Below, in pieces: positions 45,688-54,762 of a stretch of DNA of 64,000 bases; the first letter of the stretch is position 1, and each line of letters begins with the position of its first letter. This DNA is from Pedobacter westerhofensis (GTDB lineage Bacteria; Bacteroidota; Bacteroidia; Sphingobacteriales; Sphingobacteriaceae), in assembly GCF_900182595.1 (NCBI RefSeq), contig NZ_FXTN01000006.1, positions 248,001-312,000 on the forward strand. The letters are read 5' to 3'. The notes below the pieces were generated by a model. It was not told the origin of the DNA and did no database searches. It saw only the letters and a list, made by a program, of their open reading frames with translations. The translations under genes were made by a program, and so were the position numbers.

Positions 45688-48600
45688 ATGCAAAAAACTC
45701 TAAAAAATAACCTTCGTATCGGGCTTGGGCTATCTTTATTGTTACTTTTTATTAGCTCTCTGGCTTCTTATATCAGTATCACCAATCTCGTTAAAAGTTC
45801 CAGGATGGTTTCTCACAGTAACCAGGTCATCACCAATCTGGAAGAAATCATATCTACCCTAAAGGATGCCGAAACAGGGCAGCGCGGATATCTGCTGACT
45901 GCCGACAAGCTATTTCTGCAGCCTTATACCGGGGCCAAATCCAAGGCCATCGTACTGCTGGATAATGTAGGAGCACAGACATCCGACAACCCTTTTCAGC
46001 AGCAGAGCGTCAAAAAACTGAGGCTGATTGTAGAAAACAGGCTGAACATCATTGAAAAAACCATTGTATTAAAGGAATCAGGCGGCACGGTAAGTGTGGG
46101 CGACTTGCTTACCGGCAAGGAATATATGGATGACGCCCGGACGGTGATCAAGGCAATGGAGAAGGAAGAAAAGAGCCTGCTGGCCACACGCACGGCAGAT
46201 CAGAACAAGCTGGCAGGTTACACGCCGGGCCTGATTATTTTCGCGGCCTTTCTTGCCATTCTGATCACGTTCTTCTTTTACAGAAGGGTATCTAGCGATT
46301 TTAATACGCGCGTTCAGCTGCAGCAGGAACTGCAGCATAAGAATGATGAAATAGATCACCGCATTGACGTTATCCGTGAAATCGCCGGTCAGATATCGAA
46401 TGGTAATTACCAGATCAGGCTTGATGAGGAAACTAAAGACGGATTGGGCAGCCTGGCAGGCTCATTAAATGCCATGGCGGAATCGCTGCAGTACTCCTTT
46501 TCGCTGCTTGCAGATAAAGAATGGCTGCAAACAGGCATTGCCAGCCTGAATGATAAAATGGTAGGCGAAAAAAGCCTGGGTACGCTGGCAAATGATATCC
46601 TGGAGAACATTATCCAGCATACCGATGCACAGGTTGCTGCATTTTACCTGCTTGAAGAAGACCGGATGCTGCATCTGGCAGGAAGTTATGCACTGCTGGA
46701 AGATCAGAGGAAAGAGATTTTAAAACCGGGAGAGGGCCTTGCCGGACAGGCGGTGAAATCAGGAAAACAAATCCTGCTGAACGATATTCCCAATGACGAG
46801 CTGACGATTAGTTATGCTGCCGGAAATACCAAACCAAGAAATATTGTTGCCCTGCCCATCGTGAGGGACAGGGCTGTAGTTGGTGTGATCGAAATAGGTT
46901 CGCTCAACGTATTTACACCCTTACAGCTGGATTTTCTGAATAGCATAGCCAACAATATCGGCGTTGCGGTGCATGTATCCCAGAACCGTAAGAAATTACA
47001 GGACTTCCTGGAAGAAACGCAGGCACAGGCAGAAGAACTGCAGGCACAGCACAGTGAGCTTGAAGGACTCAATGCCGAACTGGAGGCGCAAAGCCAGAAA
47101 ATCCAGACCTCTGAAGAAGAACTGCGCGTACAGCAGGAAGAACTGCTGCAGAGTAATCAGGAGCTGGAAGAAAGAACCACACTTCTCGAAGAAAAAAACC
47201 AATTGATACAAGAGCATAATCTTGAAATTCAGCGGAAGTCAGAACAGCTGGAGCAGAGCACAAAATACAAGTCTGAGTTTCTTGCCAATATGTCTCATGA
47301 ACTCCGCACGCCGCTGAACTCTATTTTACTGCTTTCCAAACTCATGTCTGATAACAAGGAGCTTGATCCTGAATATATTGAATATGCAGAGGTGATCCAG
47401 AGCTCCGGACAGGGACTGCTGGGGCTGATCGATGAAATCCTTGACCTTTCCAAGATTGAGGCAGGTAAAATGAAACTGGAACTTGCCGATGTTGGGTTGA
47501 ATGAAGTGGCAACCGATATGAGGTCGCTCTTTAATCCAATCGCAAAAAATAAGAACCTGGAACTGCTGATCGAAATGGGCGAAGCAATTCCAGCCATTTA
47601 TACCGATAAAATGCGCCTGGAACAAATCCTTAAGAACCTGCTTTCCAACGCAATCAAATTTACAACCAAGGGCAGTGTTACTTTAACCATAAAGAATGCT
47701 GCAAAGGCAGGAAATATCCTGTTTAGTGTAACCGACACCGGGATTGGTATTGCCCCAAGCAAACAGTCGCTGGTATTTGAAGCCTTCCAGCAGGCAGACG
47801 GCTCTACGAGAAGACGGTTTGGCGGTACAGGTTTAGGCTTATCCATCAGCAGGGAGCTTGCCAAATTGCTTGGCGGCGAAATTGACCTGGAGAGTAAAGA
47901 ATATGAGGGAAGTACTTTTACACTTACGCTGCCGGTAGTACGGGCGGAGACTGAAGAGGAGATTGTTTCTGTCGTTAACCCGGAGCTCCTTGCACCGGCA
48001 GGCTATACTGACAGGCCGGTTGTGGTGCACGAGCGCTTTACGGTAGACCATATTCCGCAGGACGTAGAAGATGACAGGAATGACATACAACCGGGAGATA
48101 AGGTAATCCTGATTATTGAAGATGATACCCCATTTGCCAAGACGCTGCTGAATTTTACCCGTAAAAGGGATTATAAAGGTATTGTTGCAGTAAGGGGCGA
48201 TATTGGAATTGAGCTGGCCAACTATTATAAGCCCGTTGCGATCCTGCTTGATATACAGCTGCCCATTAAAGATGGCTGGCAGGTAATGGAAGAATTAAAA
48301 GCCAATCCTGCAACAAGACCGATCCCGGTGCATATCATGTCTTCCCTGGAAGTTAAAAAAGAAAGTTTACTGATGGGCGCGGTAGACTTCATTAATAAGC
48401 CTTTTGCGCTGGAGCATATGCAGCAGATCTTCCAGAAACTGGAAACTGCCCTGAGCCGCCATCCTAAAAAGGTGCTGATTGTTGAGGAAAACGAGCAGCA
48501 TGCCAAGGCACTGAGCTATTTTCTCAGCAACTCTAATATCCAGACGCAAGTAGTGAACAATGTTGCGCAGAGTGTTGATGCGCTCCAAAAAAATGAAGTT

Positions 48601-49278
48601 GATTGTGTGATCCTGGATATGGGCGTGCCAGACAAGAATGCTTATCTGACGCTTGAAACCATTAAAAAAACTGAAGGGCTTGAAAACTTGCCAATCATCA
48701 TTTTCACCGGAAAGAACCTGTCAAAAGGGGAAGAGCAGAGAATCAAGCAATATGCGGATTCAATTGTCGTAAAAACGGCGCATTCTTACCAGCGTATACT
48801 GGACGAAGCCGCACTTTTCCTTCATCTGGTTGAAGAGAAAACGGTAGAAAGTAAAAAGGTCAAAAACTCTGAAGGCTTAAGAGGGCTGTATGAGGTGCTG
48901 GCCAATAAAACCGTACTAATCGCTGATGATGATGTCAGGAATATCTTTTCGCTTACCAAAGCATTGGAGCAGCATAAGATGAAAATTCTGGCCGCTACAG
49001 ACGGAAAAGAAGCACTGCAGGTGCTGAGAGAGAACCCTGGGGTAGATCTTGTGCTGATGGATATGATGATGCCTGAAATGGACGGATATGAGAGCACAAA
49101 GGAAATTAGAAAAATACCTGCGTTCAAACATTTACCGGTGTTGGCTGTTACAGCCAAAGCGATGATGGGAGACCGTGAAAAATGTATCGCTGCGGGCGCC
49201 TCAGACTATATCTCCAAACCTGTGGATGTAGACCAGCTCATTTCTTTGTTACGTGTATGGCTTTATGATAAAATTTAA
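45688..49278 (+). CDS. Large hybrid histidine kinase: CHASE3-HAMP-GAF-HisKA-HATPase-REC-REC-REC
   Basis: The 1196-residue membrane kinase has segments at ~13-33 and ~177-195 flanking a CHASE3-like sensor (KDAETGQRGYLLT). It continues with HAMP (~205-265), GAF (~285-420), a long coiled coil (~430-525), HisKA (FLANMSHELRTPLNSIL, His ~537) and an ATPase domain (NLLSNAIKFTTKG). Three receivers follow: ILLDIQLPIKDG, VILDMGVPDKNA and VLMDMMMPEMDG. Triple receivers point to a branched phosphorelay. Starts 16 bp after the previous gene. Confidence 0.93.
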   Translation: MQKTLKNNLRIGLGLSLLLLFISSLASYISITNLVKSSRMVSHSNQVITNLEEIISTLKDAETGQRGYLLTADKLFLQPYTGAKSKAIVLLDNVGAQTSDNPFQQQSVKKLRLIVENRLNIIEKTIVLKESGGTVSVGDLLTGKEYMDDARTVIKAMEKEEKSLLATRTADQNKLAGYTPGLIIFAAFLAILITFFFYRRVSSDFNTRVQLQQELQHKNDEIDHRIDVIREIAGQISNGNYQIRLDEETKDGLGSLAGSLNAMAESLQYSFSLLADKEWLQTGIASLNDKMVGEKSLGTLANDILENIIQHTDAQVAAFYLLEEDRMLHLAGSYALLEDQRKEILKPGEGLAGQAVKSGKQILLNDIPNDELTISYAAGNTKPRNIVALPIVRDRAVVGVIEIGSLNVFTPLQLDFLNSIANNIGVAVHVSQNRKKLQDFLEETQAQAEELQAQHSELEGLNAELEAQSQKIQTSEEELRVQQEELLQSNQELEERTTLLEEKNQLIQEHNLEIQRKSEQLEQSTKYKSEFLANMSHELRTPLNSILLLSKLMSDNKELDPEYIEYAEVIQSSGQGLLGLIDEILDLSKIEAGKMKLELADVGLNEVATDMRSLFNPIAKNKNLELLIEMGEAIPAIYTDKMRLEQILKNLLSNAIKFTTKGSVTLTIKNAAKAGNILFSVTDTGIGIAPSKQSLVFEAFQQADGSTRRRFGGTGLGLSISRELAKLLGGEIDLESKEYEGSTFTLTLPVVRAETEEEIVSVVNPELLAPAGYTDRPVVVHERFTVDHIPQDVEDDRNDIQPGDKVILIIEDDTPFAKTLLNFTRKRDYKGIVAVRGDIGIELANYYKPVAILLDIQLPIKDGWQVMEELKANPATRPIPVHIMSSLEVKKESLLMGAVDFINKPFALEHMQQIFQKLETALSRHPKKVLIVEENEQHAKALSYFLSNSNIQTQVVNNVAQSVDALQKNEVDCVILDMGVPDKNAYLTLETIKKTEGLENLPIIIFTGKNLSKGEEQRIKQYADSIVVKTAHSYQRILDEAALFLHLVEEKTVESKKVKNSEGLRGLYEVLANKTVLIADDDVRNIFSLTKALEQHKMKILAATDGKEALQVLRENPGVDLVLMDMMMPEMDGYESTKEIRKIPAFKHLPVLAVTAKAMMGDREKCIAAGASDYISKPVDVDQLISLLRVWLYDKI

Positions 49279-49301
49279 GAAATTACCATGTGTTTATGTA
49301 T

Positions 49302-49673
49302 ATGGAGACTAATAAAAAAGTACTGATAATTGATGACGATAACAGGAATATTTTTGCTTTAACAGCCGTGCTTAAAGCAAAAGGGTACCATTGCCTTTCT
49401 GCTATTGGCGGGGAGGAGGGGCTTCAGCTACTGGAAGAAGAGAAAAATATTGGCGTAGTGCTGATGGACATGATGATGCCGGGAATGGACGGGTATGAAG
49501 CCATCGCAAAAATGAGCCAGGACCCGGAACTGAAAAGTATACCTGTGATTGCTGTTACCGCCCAGGCGATGCTTGGAGACAGGGAGCGCTGTTTAAATGC
49601 GGGTGCCGTGGGCTATGTTTCAAAGCCAATTAATGTAGATACCTTAACGGACCTGCTGGTAAAATATATATAA
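49302..49673 (+). CDS. Single-domain response regulator
   Basis: The start at 49302 (METNKKVLIIDDDNRN) gives 123 residues and a CheY-like receiver with Asp56 (VLMDMMMPGMDG), Thr in AVTAQAM and Lys in YVSKPINV. Upstream in-frame GTG/ATG codons at 49290 and 49296 are alternatives. It resembles the third receiver of the preceding kinase closely, a hint of domain duplication. Its stop overlaps the CheR gene start by one base. Confidence 0.9.
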   Translation: METNKKVLIIDDDNRNIFALTAVLKAKGYHCLSAIGGEEGLQLLEEEKNIGVVLMDMMMPGMDGYEAIAKMSQDPELKSIPVIAVTAQAMLGDRERCLNAGAVGYVSKPINVDTLTDLLVKYI

Positions 49674-50500
49674 TGAACCTTGAATTACCTACAATCACCG
49701 ATGGACAGGTGGAGATTCTGCTGGCAGATCTCCTGGAACATTACGGCTACGATTTTACGGGCTATTCAAAGGCTTCTATAAAACGCAGGATACTGCGGCT
49801 GTACTCACTGGATAAAGCCCTGAGTTTTGCAGAATTCCGTTACAGGATCAACAATGACACCTTTTATTTTAAACGTTTTGTTGAGCAGATCACGGTAAAC
49901 GTAACTGAAATGTTCAGGGACCCGGTATTTTTTAAAACACTGCGGGACGTTGTCTTGCCAAAACTGGGTACCTATCCTTTTATCAGGATCTGGCTGGCAG
50001 GCTGTTCAACAGGAGAGGAAGCTTATTCGATCTCTATCATTCTTAAAGAGCTTAACCTGCTTCATAAATCGCTGGTTTACGCAACTGATCTTAATCCTAT
50101 TGTACTGGAGAAAGCTTCGCAGGGGATGTTTGCGATGAGCCAGATGAAGCAATATTCAGAAAATTATATCCTCTCTGGCGGCATCAATGATTTCTCCAGT
50201 TATTATACCGCAAATTACTCGCTGGCCAAGTTTAACGACGAGCTGAAAAGTAAACTTATTTTTTCTACACACAATCTTGTTTCTGATCATTCTTTTAACG
50301 AATTTCAGCTTATACTATGCAGGAATGTACTGATTTATTTTGACAGGGATTTGCAGCATAAGGTGCTGAGACTTTTTGACGACAGTCTTGAAGGGCTCGG
50401 TTATCTGGCGCTGGGGACCAAAGAAACGCTTGACTTTTCTCCGATCTCTCCAAATTATAAAAGAATTCCTGCTGAAAAAATCTGGAGAAAAGTCATCTGA
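49673..50500 (+). CDS. CheR-type protein-glutamate methyltransferase
   Basis: The 275-residue protein has an N-terminal helical domain (residues ~8-75, with YSKASIKRRILR) and the SAM-binding methyltransferase domain with IRIWLAGCSTGEEAYSISI and LILCRNVLIYFD. CheR methylates glutamates on chemoreceptors. No receptor or flagellar gene is nearby, so a different target is likely. Overlaps the neighbours by one base at each end. Confidence 0.92.
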   Translation: MNLELPTITDGQVEILLADLLEHYGYDFTGYSKASIKRRILRLYSLDKALSFAEFRYRINNDTFYFKRFVEQITVNVTEMFRDPVFFKTLRDVVLPKLGTYPFIRIWLAGCSTGEEAYSISIILKELNLLHKSLVYATDLNPIVLEKASQGMFAMSQMKQYSENYILSGGINDFSSYYTANYSLAKFNDELKSKLIFSTHNLVSDHSFNEFQLILCRNVLIYFDRDLQHKVLRLFDDSLEGLGYLALGTKETLDFSPISPNYKRIPAEKIWRKVI

Positions 50501-51063
50501 TGGGAAAATGTGATGCGTTAATAATCGGAGGCTCTGCCGGGAGCCTGGATGTACTGCTAAAAGTACTTCCCTTGCTTAGACCTGACCTAAGCTTTCCTAT
50601 CGTTATCGTCATCCACAGGAAACATGGTACAGACTCCCTGCTGCCGGAGCTATTGTCGGGGCGGACACGGCTTATCGTCAAAGAAATAGATGAGAAGGAG
50701 CCGGTTCTTGCCGGAAGGGTTTATATCGCTCCCTCAGATTACCATACGCTGATCGAACAGGACCATACCTTCTCATTGGATTATTCTGAAAAAATTAATT
50801 ATTCAAGGCCTGCAATAGATGCAACATTTCAAACCGCCGCAGAAGTTTACAGAGAAAAATTAGTATGTTTATTGCTTTCCGGCTCTAACGCCGATGGGGT
50901 AAACGGATTAAAAAGTGTGAATGGATGGGGAGGAATTGCAGTAATACAGGACCCTGCTACCGCACAAGTGGCTTATATGCCAGAACAAGCTGCCATACAT
51001 GCTAAAATAGATTATACTTTGGGCATTGAAGATATGGCAGAATTTATAAATTTGTTGTCTTAA
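50500..51063 (+). CDS. CheB-type methylesterase, receiver-less
   Basis: The 187-residue protein is the catalytic CheB domain alone, with IIGGSAGSLD (Ser12), VIVIHRK (His39) and LLSGSNADG (Asp) matching the Ser-His-Asp triad. It lacks the N-terminal receiver found in chemotaxis CheB. Its start overlaps the end of the CheR gene, suggesting translational coupling of methylation and demethylation. Confidence 0.92.
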   Translation: MGKCDALIIGGSAGSLDVLLKVLPLLRPDLSFPIVIVIHRKHGTDSLLPELLSGRTRLIVKEIDEKEPVLAGRVYIAPSDYHTLIEQDHTFSLDYSEKINYSRPAIDATFQTAAEVYREKLVCLLLSGSNADGVNGLKSVNGWGGIAVIQDPATAQVAYMPEQAAIHAKIDYTLGIEDMAEFINLLS

Positions 51064-51074
51064 TTTTAATATAA

Positions 51075-51443
51075 ATGGCTGAGCAAAAAAAGGTTTTCAT
51101 TTTTGATGACAATACAGATATTCTTGAACTTTGTACGTTCATTCTCGAGGATGCTGGTTATGAAATTAAGACCTCCTCTACTTCAAATAATATCATCGAC
51201 CAGGTTTCGGCCTATATACCAGACATTATCTTCATGGATAACTGGTTGCCAGACATTGGTGGTATTGAAGCCACCAGGGAGCTAAAAGGGCATGCAACGC
51301 TGAAGAATATCCCTGTGATCTACTTCTCTGCGAATAACGATGTGATGCTGCTTGCCGATCAGGCCGGGGCAGACGGTTATCTGTCCAAGCCTTTTGATAT
51401 CCAGGAGCTGGAAAACATTATCTTAAAACATCTTCCTGCTTAA
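51075..51443 (+). CDS. Single-domain response regulator
   Basis: The 122-residue receiver has acidic pocket FDDN (11-13), phospho-acceptor Asp55 (IFMDNWLPDIGG) and Lys in YLSKPFDIQ. It has no output domain. It starts 11 bp after the CheB-type gene and closes the signalling block. Confidence 0.9.
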   Translation: MAEQKKVFIFDDNTDILELCTFILEDAGYEIKTSSTSNNIIDQVSAYIPDIIFMDNWLPDIGGIEATRELKGHATLKNIPVIYFSANNDVMLLADQAGADGYLSKPFDIQELENIILKHLPA

Positions 51444-51515
51444 GAGAGATTACCTGATATCATGGTTATTCTTCCTCCGTTTGTTTTGTGACCGTTAGAG
51501 TAGTCTTTACATCAG

Positions 51516-51614
51516 AGCGCAATGTGTGCGCTATATCTGCGTTACGACTGCGCTATTTTAGCGTAAAATGCGCAGAAACAACGTAATTATTTCTTAAGCA
51601 TAGCGCTCTAATGC
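51516..51614. repeat. Second array of 11-bp-phased GCG units
   Basis: GCG occurs at 51518, 51529, 51540, 51551 and 51562, exactly 11 bp apart, then after a 9-bp step at 51571, 51582 (ACG), 51593 (TCT) and 51604 (GCG), again 11 bp apart. The units are like GCGCTATATCT and GCGCTATTTTA. The gap (51444-51815) separates the signalling block from the peptidase gene. No convincing gene was seen in it. The phasing resembles the array at 11863-12115. Confidence 0.6.
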
Positions 51615-51815
51615 ACAATCAGAGTGCTTTTTTCCTGGTAAATAGCATCCCATTCGGAAAAACAATACTATTATATTGCAGTGGCAAATCAGGTGCTGAA
51701 ACTAATATCTGTCGCTTTGAAATCACTAATATTTACATAAATGCACTCCAGACGGTTAAACTTTATGTACGCCCTGTTATTTTTCCTAATTTAGTTGCGT
51801 TATTAAAAAACTAAC

Positions 51816-53498
51816 ATGATCAAATATACCAAGGCAGCCCTGTTTATTACGGGATGCTCGATAATCGCAGGAATTGCATCCTGCAATAGCAATTCAGACA
51901 CAAAAACCACGAAGACAACAAAAACAACGGTGGTAAAGGACAGCCTGCCGGCATATGTCCACAGCAGAATAGGTATCTATGAACCTGTGAAGCTTACTAC
52001 AAACCTGAATGTTCTTAGCGTTAACGACCGCAAAGTACTTCCCCTGCTGATTCAGGCAGCCCAGATTATGGACGAACTGTTCTGGAGACAAACCTATCCC
52101 CAGCGCGACAGTCTGCTCGCCGTTACAAAAGATGAAGACACAAAGAATTTTATAAAGATCAATTACGGCCCCTGGGACAGGTTAAATAATGATAAGCCAT
52201 TTGTTTCCGGTGTGGGGCAAAGGCCTGCCGGCGCTACATTTTATCCCGCCGGTATGGCAAAAGCCGATCTGGAGAAATCCACCCTGAAGGACAAATTTAA
52301 CCAGTACTCTATTATCGAGAAGGATACCGCCGGCAATTTAGCCGTGGTTCCTTACCACGTACTGTTTGCCTCAGAGTTACAGCAGGCTTCTGCACTGATG
52401 AAACAGGCCGCGCTGCTTACTGATGATGCCGCGTTCAAAAAATACCTGAACCTGCGCGCAGATGCGCTGGTAACCGATAACTACATTCCGAGCGACTACG
52501 CCTGGCTGGATATGAAAAACAATAGCCTCGATATGATTGTCGGGCCAATTGAAAATTACGAGGACAAACTATTTAATGCCCGCACTTCCTTTGAAGCTTA
52601 TGTTTTGGTAAAAGATAAAGCCTGGAGCAAACGCCTGGAAAAATATGTGCGCCTCCTTCCTGAATTACAAAAAGGCTTACCGGTAGCCCAGAAATACAAA
52701 CAGGAGAAACCTGGCACTGATTCAGAATTAAACGCCTATGATGTGGTATACTACGCAGGTGATTGTAATGCCGGATCAAAGACCATAGCGGTAAATCTGC
52801 CTAATGATGCGCTTATCCAGCAAAAGAAAGGCACCAGGAGAGCGCAGCTGAAAAATACGATGAAAGCAAAGTTCGACAAGATCCTGCTGCCAATTGCCAC
52901 AGAGCTCATCGATAAAGACCAGCAAAAATATGTGGTTTTTGACGCTTTTTTTGCCAACATCATGTTTCATGAAGTAGCGCACGGACTGGGAATTAAAAAA
53001 ACAATAAATGGCAAAGGCTATGTTAAAGCCGCGCTCAAAGAACAATACAGCTGGCTCGAAGAAGGCAAAGCCGATGTCCTGGGGCTTTATATGGTAACCG
53101 GACTGCTAAAAAAAGGAGCCCTTAGCGGAGATATTAAAGCCTACTATACCACATTTATGGCCGGCTTGCTGCGCTCCGTAAGATTTGGTGCCTCAGAGGC
53201 ACACGGGCAGGCAAACATGCAGTGCTTCAATTACTTCAAGGCACAGGGCGCCTTTTCGAGAACGGCAAACGGAACTTATAAGATAGATTACACGAAGTTT
53301 GGAAATGCCATGAACGGCCTCAGCAGCCTCATCCTTACCCTTCAGGGAAATGGAGACAAAGCCGCCGTGGAGAAAGTGAGAAAAGATAATGCACAGATCG
53401 GAACAGAACTGCAATCGGATTTGGACAGATTAAGCACCAAAAAAATCCCTGTAGATATTATCTTTGAGCAAGGCGCTGATGTGTTGGGCGTGAAATAA
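51816..53498 (+). CDS. Lipoprotein, dipeptidyl-peptidase III (M49)-like
   Basis: The 560-residue protein has a lipoprotein signal with IIAGIASC (Cys ~23). The zinc site is FHEVAHGLG, with a third ligand in LEEGKADVLG. This HExxH form and EEGKAD fit the bacterial proteins annotated as dipeptidyl-peptidase 3 family or Zn-dependent hydrolases; classical M49 has HExxGH. N-terminal sequence contains FWRQTYPQRDSLL, typical of the family. Probably in the periplasm or on the surface. Monocistronic. Confidence 0.85.
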   Translation: MIKYTKAALFITGCSIIAGIASCNSNSDTKTTKTTKTTVVKDSLPAYVHSRIGIYEPVKLTTNLNVLSVNDRKVLPLLIQAAQIMDELFWRQTYPQRDSLLAVTKDEDTKNFIKINYGPWDRLNNDKPFVSGVGQRPAGATFYPAGMAKADLEKSTLKDKFNQYSIIEKDTAGNLAVVPYHVLFASELQQASALMKQAALLTDDAAFKKYLNLRADALVTDNYIPSDYAWLDMKNNSLDMIVGPIENYEDKLFNARTSFEAYVLVKDKAWSKRLEKYVRLLPELQKGLPVAQKYKQEKPGTDSELNAYDVVYYAGDCNAGSKTIAVNLPNDALIQQKKGTRRAQLKNTMKAKFDKILLPIATELIDKDQQKYVVFDAFFANIMFHEVAHGLGIKKTINGKGYVKAALKEQYSWLEEGKADVLGLYMVTGLLKKGALSGDIKAYYTTFMAGLLRSVRFGASEAHGQANMQCFNYFKAQGAFSRTANGTYKIDYTKFGNAMNGLSSLILTLQGNGDKAAVEKVRKDNAQIGTELQSDLDRLSTKKIPVDIIFEQGADVLGVK

Positions 53499-53576
53499 AA
53501 TTCAATCTATATTTACCTGCTCTCAGCCCTGCATCAGGGGGTCTGGTGTAACAAATGAAACACATATATTAAACAG

Positions 53577-54410
53577 ATGAAACAACCCCACAACTGGAAA
53601 AGCAGTTTACTCCTGAGTATTCCTTTGTTTGTTCTTGCTGCCTGCAGTACCAATAAGTATGCTGCAACCAATAAAATATACAAGGAACAGGCCAACGTGT
53701 TTGGGAATACCCTGAAAGAAATGCCGCCTTTAACACAAACTGCCGAAATGGTTGCCCCGGACCAGCAGTTCTTTATCGGGTCGGTAAACTTTGGCATCAG
53801 GAAACCAAACTTTGTGATCATACATCATACAGCGCAGACTTCCACTGACCAGACCATCAAAACATTTACACTTAAATCCACCGGTACCAGCGCACATTAT
53901 GTGATCGGCCGGGACGGAAAGGTAGTGCACATGGTAAATGATTACCTGCGGGCAAATCATGCCGGTGTGGCCAAATGGGGCAATGAGACAGACCTGAATT
54001 CCTGCTCTCTGGGCATTGAACTGGATAACAACGGGGATGAACCCTATAGCGATGCACAGATCAACAGCCTGATCGCTGTGCTTACCACATTGAAAAAGAA
54101 ATACAATATTCCGGCACAGGGCTTTATCGGGCATTCTGATATTGCGCCTAAAAGGAAAATTGACCCTAATAAGTTTCCATGGAAAAAACTTGCGGAGCAG
54201 GGATTTGGATTATGGTATGATGATGTACTGCAGATCCCGCCTGCAGAGTTTGACCCGGCTATCGCATTACGGATTATCGGATATGATATCAGCAACATGC
54301 CAGCAGCGATAATAGCTTTTAAACGTCATTTTGTACAAACGGACATCACACCGGTGCTTACCCAGTCTGATACGATGATCTTGTTTAATCTGTACAGGAA
54401 GTATATGTAG
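53577..54410 (+). CDS. N-acetylmuramoyl-L-alanine amidase (AmpD-like lipoprotein)
   Basis: The 277-residue protein has a lipobox FVLAAC (Cys ~22) and an amidase_2 domain with NFVIIHHTAQT, the zinc His, NHAGVAKWGN, LGIELDNNGD, and FIGHSDIAPKRKIDP with the second His and Asp. It cleaves the bond between muramic acid and the stem peptide, here as a membrane-anchored periplasmic enzyme. A C-terminal ~60-residue tail (IGYDISNM...) is also amidase-like. Confidence 0.93.
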   Translation: MKQPHNWKSSLLLSIPLFVLAACSTNKYAATNKIYKEQANVFGNTLKEMPPLTQTAEMVAPDQQFFIGSVNFGIRKPNFVIIHHTAQTSTDQTIKTFTLKSTGTSAHYVIGRDGKVVHMVNDYLRANHAGVAKWGNETDLNSCSLGIELDNNGDEPYSDAQINSLIAVLTTLKKKYNIPAQGFIGHSDIAPKRKIDPNKFPWKKLAEQGFGLWYDDVLQIPPAEFDPAIALRIIGYDISNMPAAIIAFKRHFVQTDITPVLTQSDTMILFNLYRKYM

Positions 54411-54443
54411 GAGTTGTAAGGGGGATGATATTTTACAATTTTA

Positions 54444-54508
54444 GTATACCATATTCCGGCTTCATAGTCTCGCTGCGCTCGACGACGCCAGGCCGTCATA
54501 TGGTATAC
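54444..54508. repeat. Inverted repeat with GTATACCATAT arms
   Basis: GTATACCATAT (54444-54454) and its exact complement ATATGGTATAC (54498-54508) flank a GC-rich 43-nt interior with further partial pairing (CCGGC / GGCCG). It forms a large hairpin in the convergent gap after the amidase gene. The interior phrase ACGCCAGGCCG reappears inverted at 54663-54673. Confidence 0.6.
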
Positions 54509-54551
54509 CATAATTGATCAAGACTATCCTGGGGGATGGTCCGGGCGGGGG

Positions 54552-54571
54552 TGCTGTAAGCATCATGCTAC
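54552..54571. repeat. 20-bp direct repeat, copy 1
   Basis: TGCTGTAAGCATCATGCTAC is identical to the copy at 54608-54627, 56 bp away. Each copy can fold into a short hairpin (CTGTA...TACAG partial in copy 1, complete in copy 2). Copy 1 is flanked by a G-run and a C-run. Confidence 0.7.
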
Positions 54572-54607
54572 CGGACGCCCCCCTTCTTAAGATTTATCAC
54601 GGGGTTT

Positions 54608-54627
54608 TGCTGTAAGCATCATGCTAC
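54608..54627. repeat. 20-bp direct repeat, copy 2
   Basis: This is identical in sequence to the copy at 54552-54571, and here the extra AG makes the CTGTA / TACAG stem complete. It lies 136 bp from the glnS stop in the convergent gap. Confidence 0.7.
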
Positions 54628-54639
54628 AGGATAAACCAA

Positions 54640-54724
54640 GAAAAAAGAGCTGCACTGTATTCCGGCCTGGCGTTCTTTTGCGTAGCAAATTAATGCAGCC
54701 GGAATACAATACACCTCTTTTTTC
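54640..54724. terminator. Long imperfect inverted repeat, probable bidirectional terminator
   Basis: The arms 54640-54666 and 54698-54724 match inverted at 24 of 27 positions (core TATTCCGGC / GCCGGAATA, with A- and T-runs at the outer ends) around a 31-nt interior that can itself fold (TTGC-GTA-GCAA). The outer T-run fits a terminator for both the amidase and glnS. The length is unusual for a plain terminator. Confidence 0.6.
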
Positions 54725-54762
54725 AGCGAAGCCGGATGATCTTTAAAAAACCCTGACCAATC

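Noticed and set aside
51611..51814. 67-codon open frame upstream of the DPP III-like gene
   Set aside because: It has no recognisable domain, begins at the edge of the 11-bp array, and no promoter precedes it. It is more likely non-coding.
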